Notes: generated from the letters alone by a model not told the origin. DNA of 7,293 nt from Flavobacteriia bacterium (GCA_018500075.1 JAHBAN010000196.1:1-7293), one strand, 5' to 3'. Shown: positions 1 through 5,923, counted from the first letter of the stretch. Made by a program: numbers and translations.

Positions 1-19
1 AGATGTGTATAAGAGACAG
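1..19 (+). other. Tn5 mosaic-end sequencing adapter (left end)
   Basis: The first 19 bases are AGATGTGTATAAGAGACAG, identical to the hyperactive Tn5 transposase mosaic end used in tagmentation libraries. Its reverse complement closes the other end of the window. This is untrimmed library sequence, not genome. Reading frames that run into it acquire the artificial starts MYKRQ (plus strand) or ends SLIHI (minus strand). Confidence 0.97.
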
Positions 20-517
20 GTTGGTCTTGGGGCTGCGGCGGGCGGCTTTGTATTCGGAGATGTCGGAGATATTGGGCACCACAAAACAGGCCGCGTGAGG
101 CAGGTTTTTGCGGATGTCGGCGCGGCTGACGGCCTGAACGGTGATATTGGCGTCGGCGGCGGTTGTCACGCTGACATTGAGGCGGGCCTCGCTTTGGAAG
201 CGGTAGACGAGGCGGGTCAGATCGGGCAGCAGCGTGGCGGGCGGCGCGCCGGTGACGCGGATGCGGATCGGGCCTTCAAAGCGGGTGAGCACGGGCAGCT
301 CGCGGCCTGATTCCAGGTGAAAGCTCAGCTCGAGGATGTCGCGGGCGATGTCGATATTGGAGCGCGAGGGGGCTTCGACCGAGGAGGTCGCGAAAGATTT
401 GAGCGGCGGCAGGCCGAGGGCGCTCTCCTGCACGAAGTCGCGCGAGGGGGTGTCGGCCATATTGCCGGGCATACAGCCCACGAGGGTGAGGCAGAGGGGC
501 AGCAGGAGCTTGCGCAT
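20..517 (-). CDS. DUF2927-family lipoprotein, 3' truncated by the contig end
   Basis: This is the N-terminal 166 residues of a DUF2927-family protein; the reading frame has no stop before the adapter. A signal peptide MRKLLLPLCLTLVGC ends in a lipobox (LVG-Cys15), so it is probably an outer- or inner-membrane lipoprotein facing the periplasm. Family-typical stretches follow: RSNIDIARD at residues 52-60, the block LESGRELPVLTRFEGP at 68-83, and AACFVVP near residue 150. In full-length members, as I recall them, a metalloprotease-like HExxA region follows; it would lie beyond the window. The ATG at 517 has a GGGGAG Shine-Dalgarno 8 nt upstream and overlaps the stop of a possible 39-aa ORF by one base (TAATG). 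The role of the family is not established. Translation past position 20 gives a false LSLIHI tail from the adapter. Confidence 0.88.
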
Positions 518-636
518 TATGCGGTCTCCCCGCGCCGGGGCAGAGGGCAGGAGAGGCGGGAGGCGGTGGGACGTGCGGGCCGGGCCGCGAAAAACGCGAC
601 CGCACCCATGGCAGGAGCCAGCTCTGTCTTTTCCAT
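517..636 (-). CDS. possible 39-aa small ORF coupled to the DUF2927 gene
   Basis: The ORF encodes a 39-residue peptide beginning MEKTELAPAMGAVAFFAARP and ending RRGETA. An in-frame TGA lies 18 nt upstream of its ATG, so the start is bounded. A TGAAGG stretch sits about 12 nt before the ATG, which is rather far for a ribosome site. Its TAA overlaps the DUF2927 start as TAATG, the classic arrangement for translational coupling, and most codons end in G or C. The peptide has a short hydrophobic patch (residues 7-18) and a Pro/Arg-rich second half. I recognise no family. It could be a real leader peptide, a small membrane protein or chance. Confidence 0.33.
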   Translation of the reverse strand: MEKTELAPAMGAVAFFAARPARPTASRLSCPLPRRGETA

Positions 637-924
637 GTTCAGCGTCTGCCTTCAAATTTTGTCGTTGAGCAGACTTTTCGCTGCTCTTCCTGTCTTCCTT
701 AAGGATGAATTGGGGCGAAAAAGTGACAATTTGTCTTAACTCGGAACGACCCGTGTATATCTCAGAAAGGCCTTGAAAATCAACTGCTTCGAGTGGGCCG
801 TTTTGGCAACACCCTTGTCAGGGGGGCAGATGCGCGCAATGGAGGCGGCCTTGGCGGGGCCAGATACGGGTCTTGAGGGAGCTGTGAGGGAGCTGTGAAA
901 GGAGCTGTGGGAGGGGCGGCGCGG
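637..924. other. intergenic spacer with AT-rich leader and short tandem repeat
   Basis: I see no convincing gene between the acyltransferase stop and the small ORF. Positions 640-780 are clearly richer in A/T than the surroundings and probably carry the promoter for the leftward small ORF/DUF2927 unit, but I cannot place convincing -35 and -10 boxes. The block contains an 11-bp palindrome, GACAATTTGTC (725-735), and a 6-bp inverted repeat GAGCAG/CTGCTC (667-672, 681-686). Nearer the acyltransferase stop is a small tandem repeat, GAGGGAGCTGT twice exactly (875-885, 886-896) and once degenerate (897-908). No intrinsic terminator for the acyltransferase gene is visible. Confidence 0.5.
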
Positions 925-1806
925 TCAGGCTTTCCAGCGCCGGTGAATCCAGAACCACTGGCCCAGATTGTCGCGCACAAGCTCTTCGAGCTGGTGGTTT
1001 ACATCTTGCGTCATGGTCTTGGGATCGCTCGGCACAATCGGCGCCTGGGCGATGATTTCAAAGTCCAGACCATTGGCCTGTCGCACCGCATAGACGGGGA
1101 TCAGCGCGGCGTTATACTTGAGCGCAAGCTCGGCTGTGATCATCGAGGTCATCGCCGGTTTGCCAAAGAAATCAAGCGCTTCTCCGGAGAAACTGTTGAG
1201 ATCGGTCAGAATACCGAGCACACCGCCGGCGCGCAGATGCTTGACAAGCTGCTTCATGCCCGAGGGGCCTTGCAAAAACATCGGCTCGCCAATGGCCGAG
1301 ATGGCGCGCACGTAATGGGCGTTGAAATAGGGGTTACGCATCGCCCGGTAGAGCGCGCCCATATTGTGACCGCGCGCAATCAGGCTGGCGCGCACGGCGT
1401 CATAATTGCCAAAGTGCCCCGTGACGAGGATCACCGGGCGGCCGGTGGCGCGGGCCTCTTGCAGCGCGGCGAGGCCCGGACCAGTGACGGGGGCGCGCGC
1501 GGCACGGGCTTTGAACGACTCGCCGGAATAGATTTCGATCAGGGTGCGGCCCGCATTGTCGGGCACCGCGCGACAGATCCGGCGCACTTCGTCTTGGGGC
1601 AGATCGGGCATGACATGGGCCAGATTGGCGCGCACGCGGGCGCTCCAGCCGGCAAGGGGCGCCAGAAGGCGCGAGACGATCCAGCCGACCAAAGGCACCC
1701 GCCAGCGATAGGGCAAGAGGAGGCCAAGGCCGATCAGCCCGCGAAACAGCAGGTTGCTGACAAAGTAGCCGGCGCGTTTGCGCAGGGGGAGCGGGGCGGC
1801 AGGCAT
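925..1806 (-). CDS. LpxL/HtrB-type lysophospholipid acyltransferase
   Basis: This 293-aa protein belongs to the lauroyl/myristoyl (LpxL/HtrB-like) branch of the lysophospholipid acyltransferases, which move acyl chains onto lipid A precursors or lysolipids at the inner face of the cytoplasmic membrane. The catalytic H-x4-D motif is HFGNYD (His131, Asp136). It is preceded by the beta-strand GRPVILVTG and followed by the block YRAMRNPYFN (153-162), GILTDLN with Asp202, and ALIPVYAVR (234-242). The C-terminal WFWIHRRWK is typical of the family. A hydrophobic helix near residues 20-33 probably anchors it to the membrane. The ATG lies 6 nt after the stop of the permease gene and has no clear Shine-Dalgarno, so translation is probably coupled. 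Its exact acceptor (lipid A, ornithine lipid or other) cannot be told from sequence. Confidence 0.9.
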   Translation of the reverse strand: MPAAPLPLRKRAGYFVSNLLFRGLIGLGLLLPYRWRVPLVGWIVSRLLAPLAGWSARVRANLAHVMPDLPQDEVRRICRAVPDNAGRTLIEIYSGESFKARAARAPVTGPGLAALQEARATGRPVILVTGHFGNYDAVRASLIARGHNMGALYRAMRNPYFNAHYVRAISAIGEPMFLQGPSGMKQLVKHLRAGGVLGILTDLNSFSGEALDFFGKPAMTSMITAELALKYNAALIPVYAVRQANGLDFEIIAQAPIVPSDPKTMTQDVNHQLEELVRDNLGQWFWIHRRWKA

Positions 1807-1812
1807 GGGCGT

Positions 1813-2679
1813 TTAGCTTTTTGTTTTTCCGAATGTCTCGCGGTGCCAGACATAAATGCCCGCCGCGGCAATCACAAGCGCGCCCAGAGCGGTGAAGCCA
1901 TCGGGGCTGTCGGAGAAGACAAAATAGCCATAGCCGATGGCAAACAGGATCCCCGCATAGGAGAAGGGGGCCAGCATGGCGGCCTCGCCTTCCATGAGCG
2001 CGCGGATCAGGGCGAGCTGCCCCAGCGTGGCGCAGAGCGTGATCCCGACAACAAGCGGCGCATCGGCCCAGGCGAGGGGCTGCCAGAACTGTGGCAGGGC
2101 CAATGTGAGCACCGCCGCGCCGAAGAGAGCGGTGTAAAACAGCGAGGTCCAGGCGTTTTCGTCGCGCCCGACAAAGCGGGTTGTGAGCGCATAGGCCGAA
2201 TAGCAGACCGCCGCCGCAAGCGGCAGCAAGGCAAAGGGCGAGAAGACATCAGAGCCGGGGCGGATCACCAGAAGCGCGCCGATCAGGGCGGCGGCAATCG
2301 CCAGAGCCCGGCGCAGGCCGAAGCGCTCGCCCAGAAACAGGGCTGCGCCCAGCGTGATGAAGATCGGATTGGTGGACATGACCGAAGCGGCCTCGGCCAG
2401 CCCGATGTTTGAGATGCCAAAGAAGAAGAAACTTGTGGCACAGAGCAGAAAGACCGAGCGCGCAAGCTGTAGCTTGGGATAGCGGGTCTGGATGATCTGC
2501 GAGAATTTTGGCGCAATCAGCGCTGTGACAAAGACGGTCTGGCCGAGGTAGCGCACCCAGAGGGTTGTCATGGTGCCGACCCGTTGGGACAGCAGCTTGG
2601 CCATCATGTCCATGGTGGAAAAGCAGAAGATAGCCGCCAGCATGAGCAGGATGGCTTTGGTTGTGGATGAGAGGGGCAT
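1813..2679 (-). CDS. EamA-domain DMT-family permease
   Basis: This 288-aa, strongly hydrophobic protein has the drug/metabolite transporter plan: two EamA repeats of about five helices each, ten membrane segments in all. The first repeat starts at KAILLMLAAIFCFSTMDMMAK, with the EamA-like junction GLAEAASVMSTNPIFITLGAALFLGER (about residues 92-118). The second begins near residue 146 and contains the matching EGEAAMLAPFSYAGILFAIGYGY block. Such proteins export or import small metabolites across the inner membrane, but the substrate cannot be predicted. The ATG at 2679 has an AGGA Shine-Dalgarno 6 nt upstream. The downstream acyltransferase begins 6 nt after this stop, so the two are almost certainly co-transcribed. 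fliG ends 112 nt upstream on the same strand and may or may not share the transcript. Confidence 0.92.
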   Translation of the reverse strand: MPLSSTTKAILLMLAAIFCFSTMDMMAKLLSQRVGTMTTLWVRYLGQTVFVTALIAPKFSQIIQTRYPKLQLARSVFLLCATSFFFFGISNIGLAEAASVMSTNPIFITLGAALFLGERFGLRRALAIAAALIGALLVIRPGSDVFSPFALLPLAAAVCYSAYALTTRFVGRDENAWTSLFYTALFGAAVLTLALPQFWQPLAWADAPLVVGITLCATLGQLALIRALMEGEAAMLAPFSYAGILFAIGYGYFVFSDSPDGFTALGALVIAAAGIYVWHRETFGKTKS

Positions 2680-2750
2680 GGGCTGTCCTGCCGAAAATTC
2701 ATTCGCAGGTTAACGAGTTTGTCATGCAAGGGAAAGCGTTTATCCCGCGT

Positions 2751-2780
2751 GGCTTTGGGCGGCTTTGGGCGGCTTGGCAC
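2751..2780. repeat. 10-bp tandem repeat downstream of fliG
   Basis: GGCTTTGGGC occurs twice exactly (2751-2760, 2761-2770), followed by a degenerate third copy, GGCTTGGCAC. It lies in the 112-nt gap between the fliG stop and the permease start. It is too short to assign a role. Confidence 0.6.
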
Positions 2781-2791
2781 GGCGCTGAGGC

Positions 2792-3868
2792 TCAGCCGCT
2801 TTCGGCCTCGTCCTCCTCCTCGTCGTCAACCACAAGCTGTAGCTCGCCAGTGGCCTGTAGATTGCCGATGGCGGCGATCACCGCGTTCATCGCGGCCTCG
2901 CCGTCTTTGACCTTGATGGCGGGTTTTTCGGCGATTTCCTCGCGCAGCCCCTCGGCCATGCGCTTTGAAATATTGGTGAGGATGAACTCGGCACTGCTGT
3001 GCAGGGCTTCATCGCCGCTTTTGGTGGCATAGGCGAGGGCGGTGAGCATGGTGTCGCCGTCCACGTCGCGTGTGAGCTTGGGCACATCGACCGGCCCGAC
3101 ACGGGCGGGGATATGCACGAAGGTGAAGATCGCTTTTTGCAGGCGTTGCCCGAAGGCGGCATCATCTTCGGCGAGGCCCGCGAGCAGGGTGTCGCGCATC
3201 TCGGAATTGGCAATGTTGAGGATCGCGCCGAGGCGCTCGACGGGGTCGTCCTCAAAGGCGCGCAGCGGCTCGTGCTCGAACTGTGCGGCCAGAGAGAGGC
3301 CGATCCGGTCGACGGCATCGGGCGTGACCTGCCCTGTGAGGGAGACCGCATAGCTTATTTTGCGCGCCTCAGGGCCGGGGAGCTTGCCCAGAAGCTCGGC
3401 CGCTTTGGCCACCGGGAGCTTGGAGAGGAGCACGGCGGCGACCTCTGTGCTTTCTTGTTGGAGGAGGGGGAGGAGCTTGTCCGGCTCCAGCGCGCGGATC
3501 CGCTCCCATGGATCGCCGATCTGGCGCACGCCCGCCTCTTTGCGCAGGCGCGCGGCGGTCTGGGGCGAGATACGGCCTTCAAGCGACTGGAGCGCCTCGG
3601 CAAGGCCGGCGGGAAAGACAAGGCCCATGGCCTCGATTTCGCGGGCGAACTCGGCGAGGACATCGGCCAGGGTCTCGCGGTTGATAAAGCCCATCTTGCC
3701 AATGGCTTCGGTCAGGATGCGCTGGCTTGTGTCGGGGAGGCGCTCCAGCGGGACATCGGCCCCTTCCTTGAGCAGAAAGCGCACGATGATTGCGGCCTTC
3801 TGGGCGGGGGTGAGCGCGGCGTTCTGGCGCGAGGGCATAACACTGCCGAGGGGCTGCAAAGCGGACAT
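2792..3868 (-). CDS. fliG: flagellar motor switch protein FliG (divergent)
   Basis: FliG is the rotor protein that meets the stator and the MS ring FliF at the cytoplasmic face of the motor. This 358-aa copy has the N-terminal helix region ALTPAQKAAIIVRFL (18-32). The middle-domain equivalent of the EHPQT segment is QQESTEVAAVLLSKLP (137-152). The C-terminal torque domain includes FTFVHIP (248-254) and NISKRMAEGLREEIA (299-313). By my alignment Arg303, Glu310, Glu311 and Lys319 fall where E. coli has Arg281, Asp288, Asp289 and Arg297, so torque charges are kept. The tail ends in an unusual acidic run (DDEEEDEAESG). ATG 3868 has AGGAAG 4 nt upstream; the in-frame ATG ten codons later has no such site. 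No other flagellar gene lies in the window, so this fliG stands apart from the main cluster or at its edge. Confidence 0.88.
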   Translation of the reverse strand: MSALQPLGSVMPSRQNAALTPAQKAAIIVRFLLKEGADVPLERLPDTSQRILTEAIGKMGFINRETLADVLAEFAREIEAMGLVFPAGLAEALQSLEGRISPQTAARLRKEAGVRQIGDPWERIRALEPDKLLPLLQQESTEVAAVLLSKLPVAKAAELLGKLPGPEARKISYAVSLTGQVTPDAVDRIGLSLAAQFEHEPLRAFEDDPVERLGAILNIANSEMRDTLLAGLAEDDAAFGQRLQKAIFTFVHIPARVGPVDVPKLTRDVDGDTMLTALAYATKSGDEALHSSAEFILTNISKRMAEGLREEIAEKPAIKVKDGEAAMNAVIAAIGNLQATGELQLVVDDEEEDEAESG

Positions 3869-3935
3869 GGGGCTTCCTGTGGAGGTCTCGTTTGATGTCA
3901 GCAGAGCTTAGAGCGAAGCCCCTAAGAAAGCCTTT

Positions 3936-3962
3936 CGCCACCTGTGGGGGAGACAGGCGGCG
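3936..3962 (-). other. hairpin in the fliG leader
   Basis: On the minus strand CGCCGCCTGT (3962-3953) pairs with ACAGGTGGCG (3945-3936) around a 7-nt loop of mostly C. That gives a 10-bp stem with one G-U pair. It lies 67 nt upstream of the fliG ATG and is not followed by a T-run, so it is not an intrinsic terminator. It may be a 5' leader structure or an end-protecting stem; its role is inferred only. Confidence 0.55.
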
Positions 3963-4024
3963 CGCGCTATTGTGTCAAGGTTTTGTGCCAAGTTTGGCTA
4001 AAATTCGGTGCATTAAGGGCCGCT

Positions 4025-4107
4025 TAGTCAGGCCAGTGTAGCCAGGCCCGCGTAGTCAGGCCCGCGTAGTCAGGCCAGTGTAGCAAGCCAGTGTAGCAAG
4101 GACGGGC
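4025..4107. repeat. tandem array of 14-bp units (array A)
   Basis: The units are TAGTCAGGCCAGTG (4025-4038), TAGCCAGGCCCGCG (4039-4052), TAGTCAGGCCCGCG (4053-4066), TAGTCAGGCCAGTG (4067-4080), a 13-bp copy TAGCAAGCCAGTG (4081-4093) and a divergent last copy (4094-4107). Units 1 and 4 are identical. There are no spacers, so it is not a CRISPR. On the fliG-coding strand the units read TGnCTACrC or TTGCTACACTGG, which resembles an extended -10 box, but no matching -35 is clear. Confidence 0.85.
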
Positions 4108-4131
4108 ATGAAAGCGGGCGCATGGGCTGTG

Positions 4132-4173
4132 TCACTGTGATTTCGTCACAGTCATTTCGTCGCAGTCATTTCG
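4132..4173. repeat. tandem array of 14-bp units (array B)
   Basis: Three adjacent 14-bp units: TCACTGTGATTTCG (4132-4145), TCACAGTCATTTCG (4146-4159) and TCGCAGTCATTTCG (4160-4173). The last six bases are identical in all three. ACTGTGA (4134-4140) and TCACAGT (4146-4152) form a 7-bp stem with a 5-nt loop. The unit is unrelated to array A, 24 bp away, but has the same period. Confidence 0.8.
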
Positions 4174-4247
4174 CGACTGTGGGCTTGACACAGTGGTCTG
4201 TGCACAGTGGCGTTCCCGCCGCGGATACAGCGGGTCTTCGCCCATGA

Positions 4248-4400
4248 TCAGCTGTTGACCAGCGGCACGCAGATGCCTGTTTCGCTGTCATAGCTTTGGC
4301 CCTGCGCGCAGCTCATGGCCTGATCGTGGCCACGCGTGCATTCGGCGCTTGCAAGGCTTGCAGACAGGATGAAGGCTGTTGTGAGCAAGAGTTTGGTCAT
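4248..4400 (-). CDS. small secreted three-cysteine peptide (50 aa)
   Basis: The 50-aa product begins with a clear signal peptide, MTKLLLTTAFILSASLASA, with likely cleavage after Ala19 (ASA|E). The mature 31 residues contain three cysteines (Cys21, Cys31, Cys44) and a stretch GQSYDSETGICV that faintly recalls the Cys-x-Gly-x-Tyr-Asp pattern of peritrophin-like chitin-binding modules. That likeness is too short to claim a function. An odd number of cysteines suggests dimerisation or a free thiol in the periplasm. The Shine-Dalgarno GAGAGGA lies 6 nt before the ATG and is very strong, but it forms one side of a perfect 11-bp stem (4401-4437). The gene starts 74 nt after the purB stop on the same strand and may be co-transcribed with it. 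Confidence 0.8.
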   Translation of the reverse strand: MTKLLLTTAFILSASLASAECTRGHDQAMSCAQGQSYDSETGICVPLVNS

Positions 4401-4437
4401 GTGCTATCCTCTCTCATGGGTGAGGCGAGGATAGCAC
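4401..4437 (-). promoter_or_regulatory. hairpin enclosing the ribosome binding site of the small secreted gene
   Basis: GTGCTATCCTC (4401-4411) and GAGGATAGCAC (4427-4437) are a perfect 11-bp inverted repeat. An inner CTCA/TGAG stem closes a 4-nt loop. In the minus-strand transcript the 3' arm contains the Shine-Dalgarno of the 50-aa peptide and ends exactly one base before its ATG, so the folded form would hide the site. No T-run follows on either strand, which argues against a simple intrinsic terminator of purB. The loop side carries a six-codon frame (MREDST, 4417-4397) whose TGA overlaps the ATG as ATGA, though without a ribosome site of its own. Confidence 0.75.
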
Positions 4438-4474
4438 GTTTGGGGATGTGACGCCACTCAGGTGGGGATGCGCC

Positions 4475-5782
4475 TCACGTGGTTTTGAACACCCGCGCGA
4501 AGATCGTGTCGACGTGTTTCGTATGATAGCCCATGTCGAATTTGGCGCGGATGCCCTCTTCGCCAAGCGCTTTGACGACCTCGTCATCAGCCAGCAGCAG
4601 CTCCTGAAAATCAAGCCGCTCTTCCCAGACCTTGAGCGCGTTGCGCTGCACCATGGAGTAGGCATCTTCGCGGGAGACACCGGCTTGGGTGAGGGCGAGC
4701 AGCACGCGCTGGGACATCACGAGGCCGGGGAATTTGTTCATGTTTTCCAGCATATTCTCGGGGAAAATGAGCATTTTCTCGATCACGCCGGTGAGGCGGG
4801 CGAGGGCGAAATCAAGCGTGATGGTGGCATCGGGGCCGATGGCGCGCTCGACCGAGGAATGCGAGATATCGCGCTCGTGCCAGAGGGCGACGTTTTCCAT
4901 GGCCGGGATCACGGCCATGCGCACAAGGCGGGCGAGGCCGGTGAGGTTTTCGGTCAGCACTGGGTTTTTCTTATGCGGCATGGCGGAGGAGCCTTTTTGG
5001 CCCATGGAGAAAAATTCGGCCCCTTCGAGCACCTCGGTGCGCTGCATATGGCGGATTTCGATCGCGACATTTTCGATGCTGGAGGCGATGACGCCGAGCA
5101 CGGCAAAGAACATGGCGTGGCGGTCGCGCGGGATCACCTGGGTGCTGATCGGCTCGGGGCTAAGGCCGAGCTTGGCGCAGACGTGCTCTTCGACGCGGGG
5201 GTCGATATTGGCGAAGGTGCCGACAGCGCCCGAAATGGCGCCTGTGGCGATCTCTTCGCGGGCGGCGCAAAGGCGCGCCCGGTTGCGGTCCATTTCGGCA
5301 TAAAAGCGCGCGAAAGTGAGACCCATTGTGGTGGGTTCGGCGTGAATCCCGTGGCTGCGGCCCACGCGGACCGTCATTTTATGCTCCATGGCGCGGGTTT
5401 TGAGTGCGGCGAGGAGCTTGTCCATATCGGCAATGAGAATATCGGCGGCGCGCACGAGCTGCACGTTGAGGCAGGTGTCGAGCACATCGGAGCTTGTCAT
5501 GCCCTGATGGACAAAGCGGGCCTCATCTGAGCCGACGTGCTCGGCGAGATGGGTGAGGAAGGCAATCACATCATGTTTGGTCACGGCTTCGATTTCGTCG
5601 ATGCGGGCGACATCGAACTCGACATCCTTGGCTTTCCAGACGGCGTCGGCATTTTCGCGCGGGATCACGCCCAGATCGGCCATGGCGTCACAGGCGTGGG
5701 CCTCGATTTCATACCAGATTTTGAATTTGGTCGCGGCGGACCAGATAGAAACCATTTCGGGGCGGGAGTAACGCTCGATCAT
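4475..5782 (-). CDS. purB: adenylosuccinate lyase PurB
   Basis: PurB acts twice in purine synthesis in the cytoplasm: it splits fumarate from SAICAR to give AICAR, and from adenylosuccinate to give AMP. The 435-aa product opens with MIERYSRPEMVSIWS, as expected for alphaproteobacterial PurB. It has TKHDV with His70, HQGMTSSD (92-99), GRSHGIHAEPTTMG (141-154, His144) and the fumarate-lyase signature GSSAMPHKKNP (264-274) with the mobile catalytic serine. The frame stays open upstream to an ATG at 5854, giving 24 extra residues. I prefer 5782 because GAAGG lies 7 nt before it, the product then fits the family start, and a promoter-like sequence lies across the upstream ATGs. The gene diverges from the DUF6314 gene. 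Confidence 0.96.
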   Translation of the reverse strand: MIERYSRPEMVSIWSAATKFKIWYEIEAHACDAMADLGVIPRENADAVWKAKDVEFDVARIDEIEAVTKHDVIAFLTHLAEHVGSDEARFVHQGMTSSDVLDTCLNVQLVRAADILIADMDKLLAALKTRAMEHKMTVRVGRSHGIHAEPTTMGLTFARFYAEMDRNRARLCAAREEIATGAISGAVGTFANIDPRVEEHVCAKLGLSPEPISTQVIPRDRHAMFFAVLGVIASSIENVAIEIRHMQRTEVLEGAEFFSMGQKGSSAMPHKKNPVLTENLTGLARLVRMAVIPAMENVALWHERDISHSSVERAIGPDATITLDFALARLTGVIEKMLIFPENMLENMNKFPGLVMSQRVLLALTQAGVSREDAYSMVQRNALKVWEERLDFQELLLADDEVVKALGEEGIRAKFDMGYHTKHVDTIFARVFKTT

Positions 5783-5825
5783 TGGGATGCCTTCGCTGTT
5801 GCGGGTTGCGGGTTGGGATGCGCTG

Positions 5826-5854
5826 CTCATAGACTGGGGGGGGCTTAAGCTCAA
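5826..5854 (-). promoter_or_regulatory. putative sigma-70 promoter of purB
   Basis: On the minus strand TTGAGC (5854-5849) and TATGAG (5831-5826) are separated by 17 nt, each matching four of six consensus positions. Transcription would begin near 5820, about 37 nt before the chosen purB ATG and downstream of the alternative ATG at 5854. The spacer contains a run of eight C. This is a pattern match, not proof. Confidence 0.4.
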
Positions 5855-5923
5855 GTCAGGACAGAAACGAGACAGAAGAGAGATGGGGCATCAAACAGGA
5901 TTTGCCCGGAAAATGCGGCTGAT

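Larger units (their letters stand above)
3869..4247. other. 379-nt non-coding, repeat-rich spacer upstream of fliG
   Basis: I see no gene in this stretch between the small secreted peptide and fliG. It contains a strong hairpin (3936-3962), a consensus TTGACA on the minus strand (3973-3978) without a good -10 at 16-18 nt, and two tandem arrays with 14-bp units (4025-4107 and 4132-4173). An 8-bp inverted repeat encloses the second array (4127-4134 with 4186-4193). Because the 14-bp period is not a multiple of three, the arrays are not coding repeats. The fliG promoter presumably lies here. Confidence 0.6.

Noticed and set aside
831..899. Small plus-strand ORF MRAMEAALAGPDTGLEGAVREL preceded by a G-run
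   Set aside because: It is only 22 codons, ends inside a tandem repeat, is not followed by any plus-strand gene, and I see no promoter or family resemblance.
895..2412. A 505-codon open frame on the plus strand
   Set aside because: It lies antisense across the acyltransferase and permease genes, both of which show clear family motifs. Its product is a low-information Gly/Arg/His-rich sequence, as expected from the opposite strand of high-GC genes.
2999..3895. A 298-codon open frame on the plus strand opposite fliG
   Set aside because: It is a high-GC shadow of fliG with no recognisable domain; the minus-strand frame carries FliG motifs and a good ribosome site.
3965..3990. Sigma-54 promoter upstream of fliG (TTGGCAC...TTGA)
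   Set aside because: The GG element is present but the required GC at the -12 position reads TG at the correct spacing, so the match fails. The overlapping TTGACA also lacks a usable -10.
4025..4173. CRISPR array
   Set aside because: Units are only 14 bp and directly adjacent, with no spacers and no cas genes nearby.
4448..5530. A 360-codon open frame on the plus strand opposite purB
   Set aside because: PurB motifs are unambiguous on the minus strand, and the plus-strand product is a Gly/His/Asp-rich shadow.
5783..5854. 24-residue N-terminal extension of PurB (start at 5854)
   Set aside because: It has no ribosome site, lies across a promoter-like sequence, and the residues are unlike the PurB family start; the ATG at 5782 has a good site.
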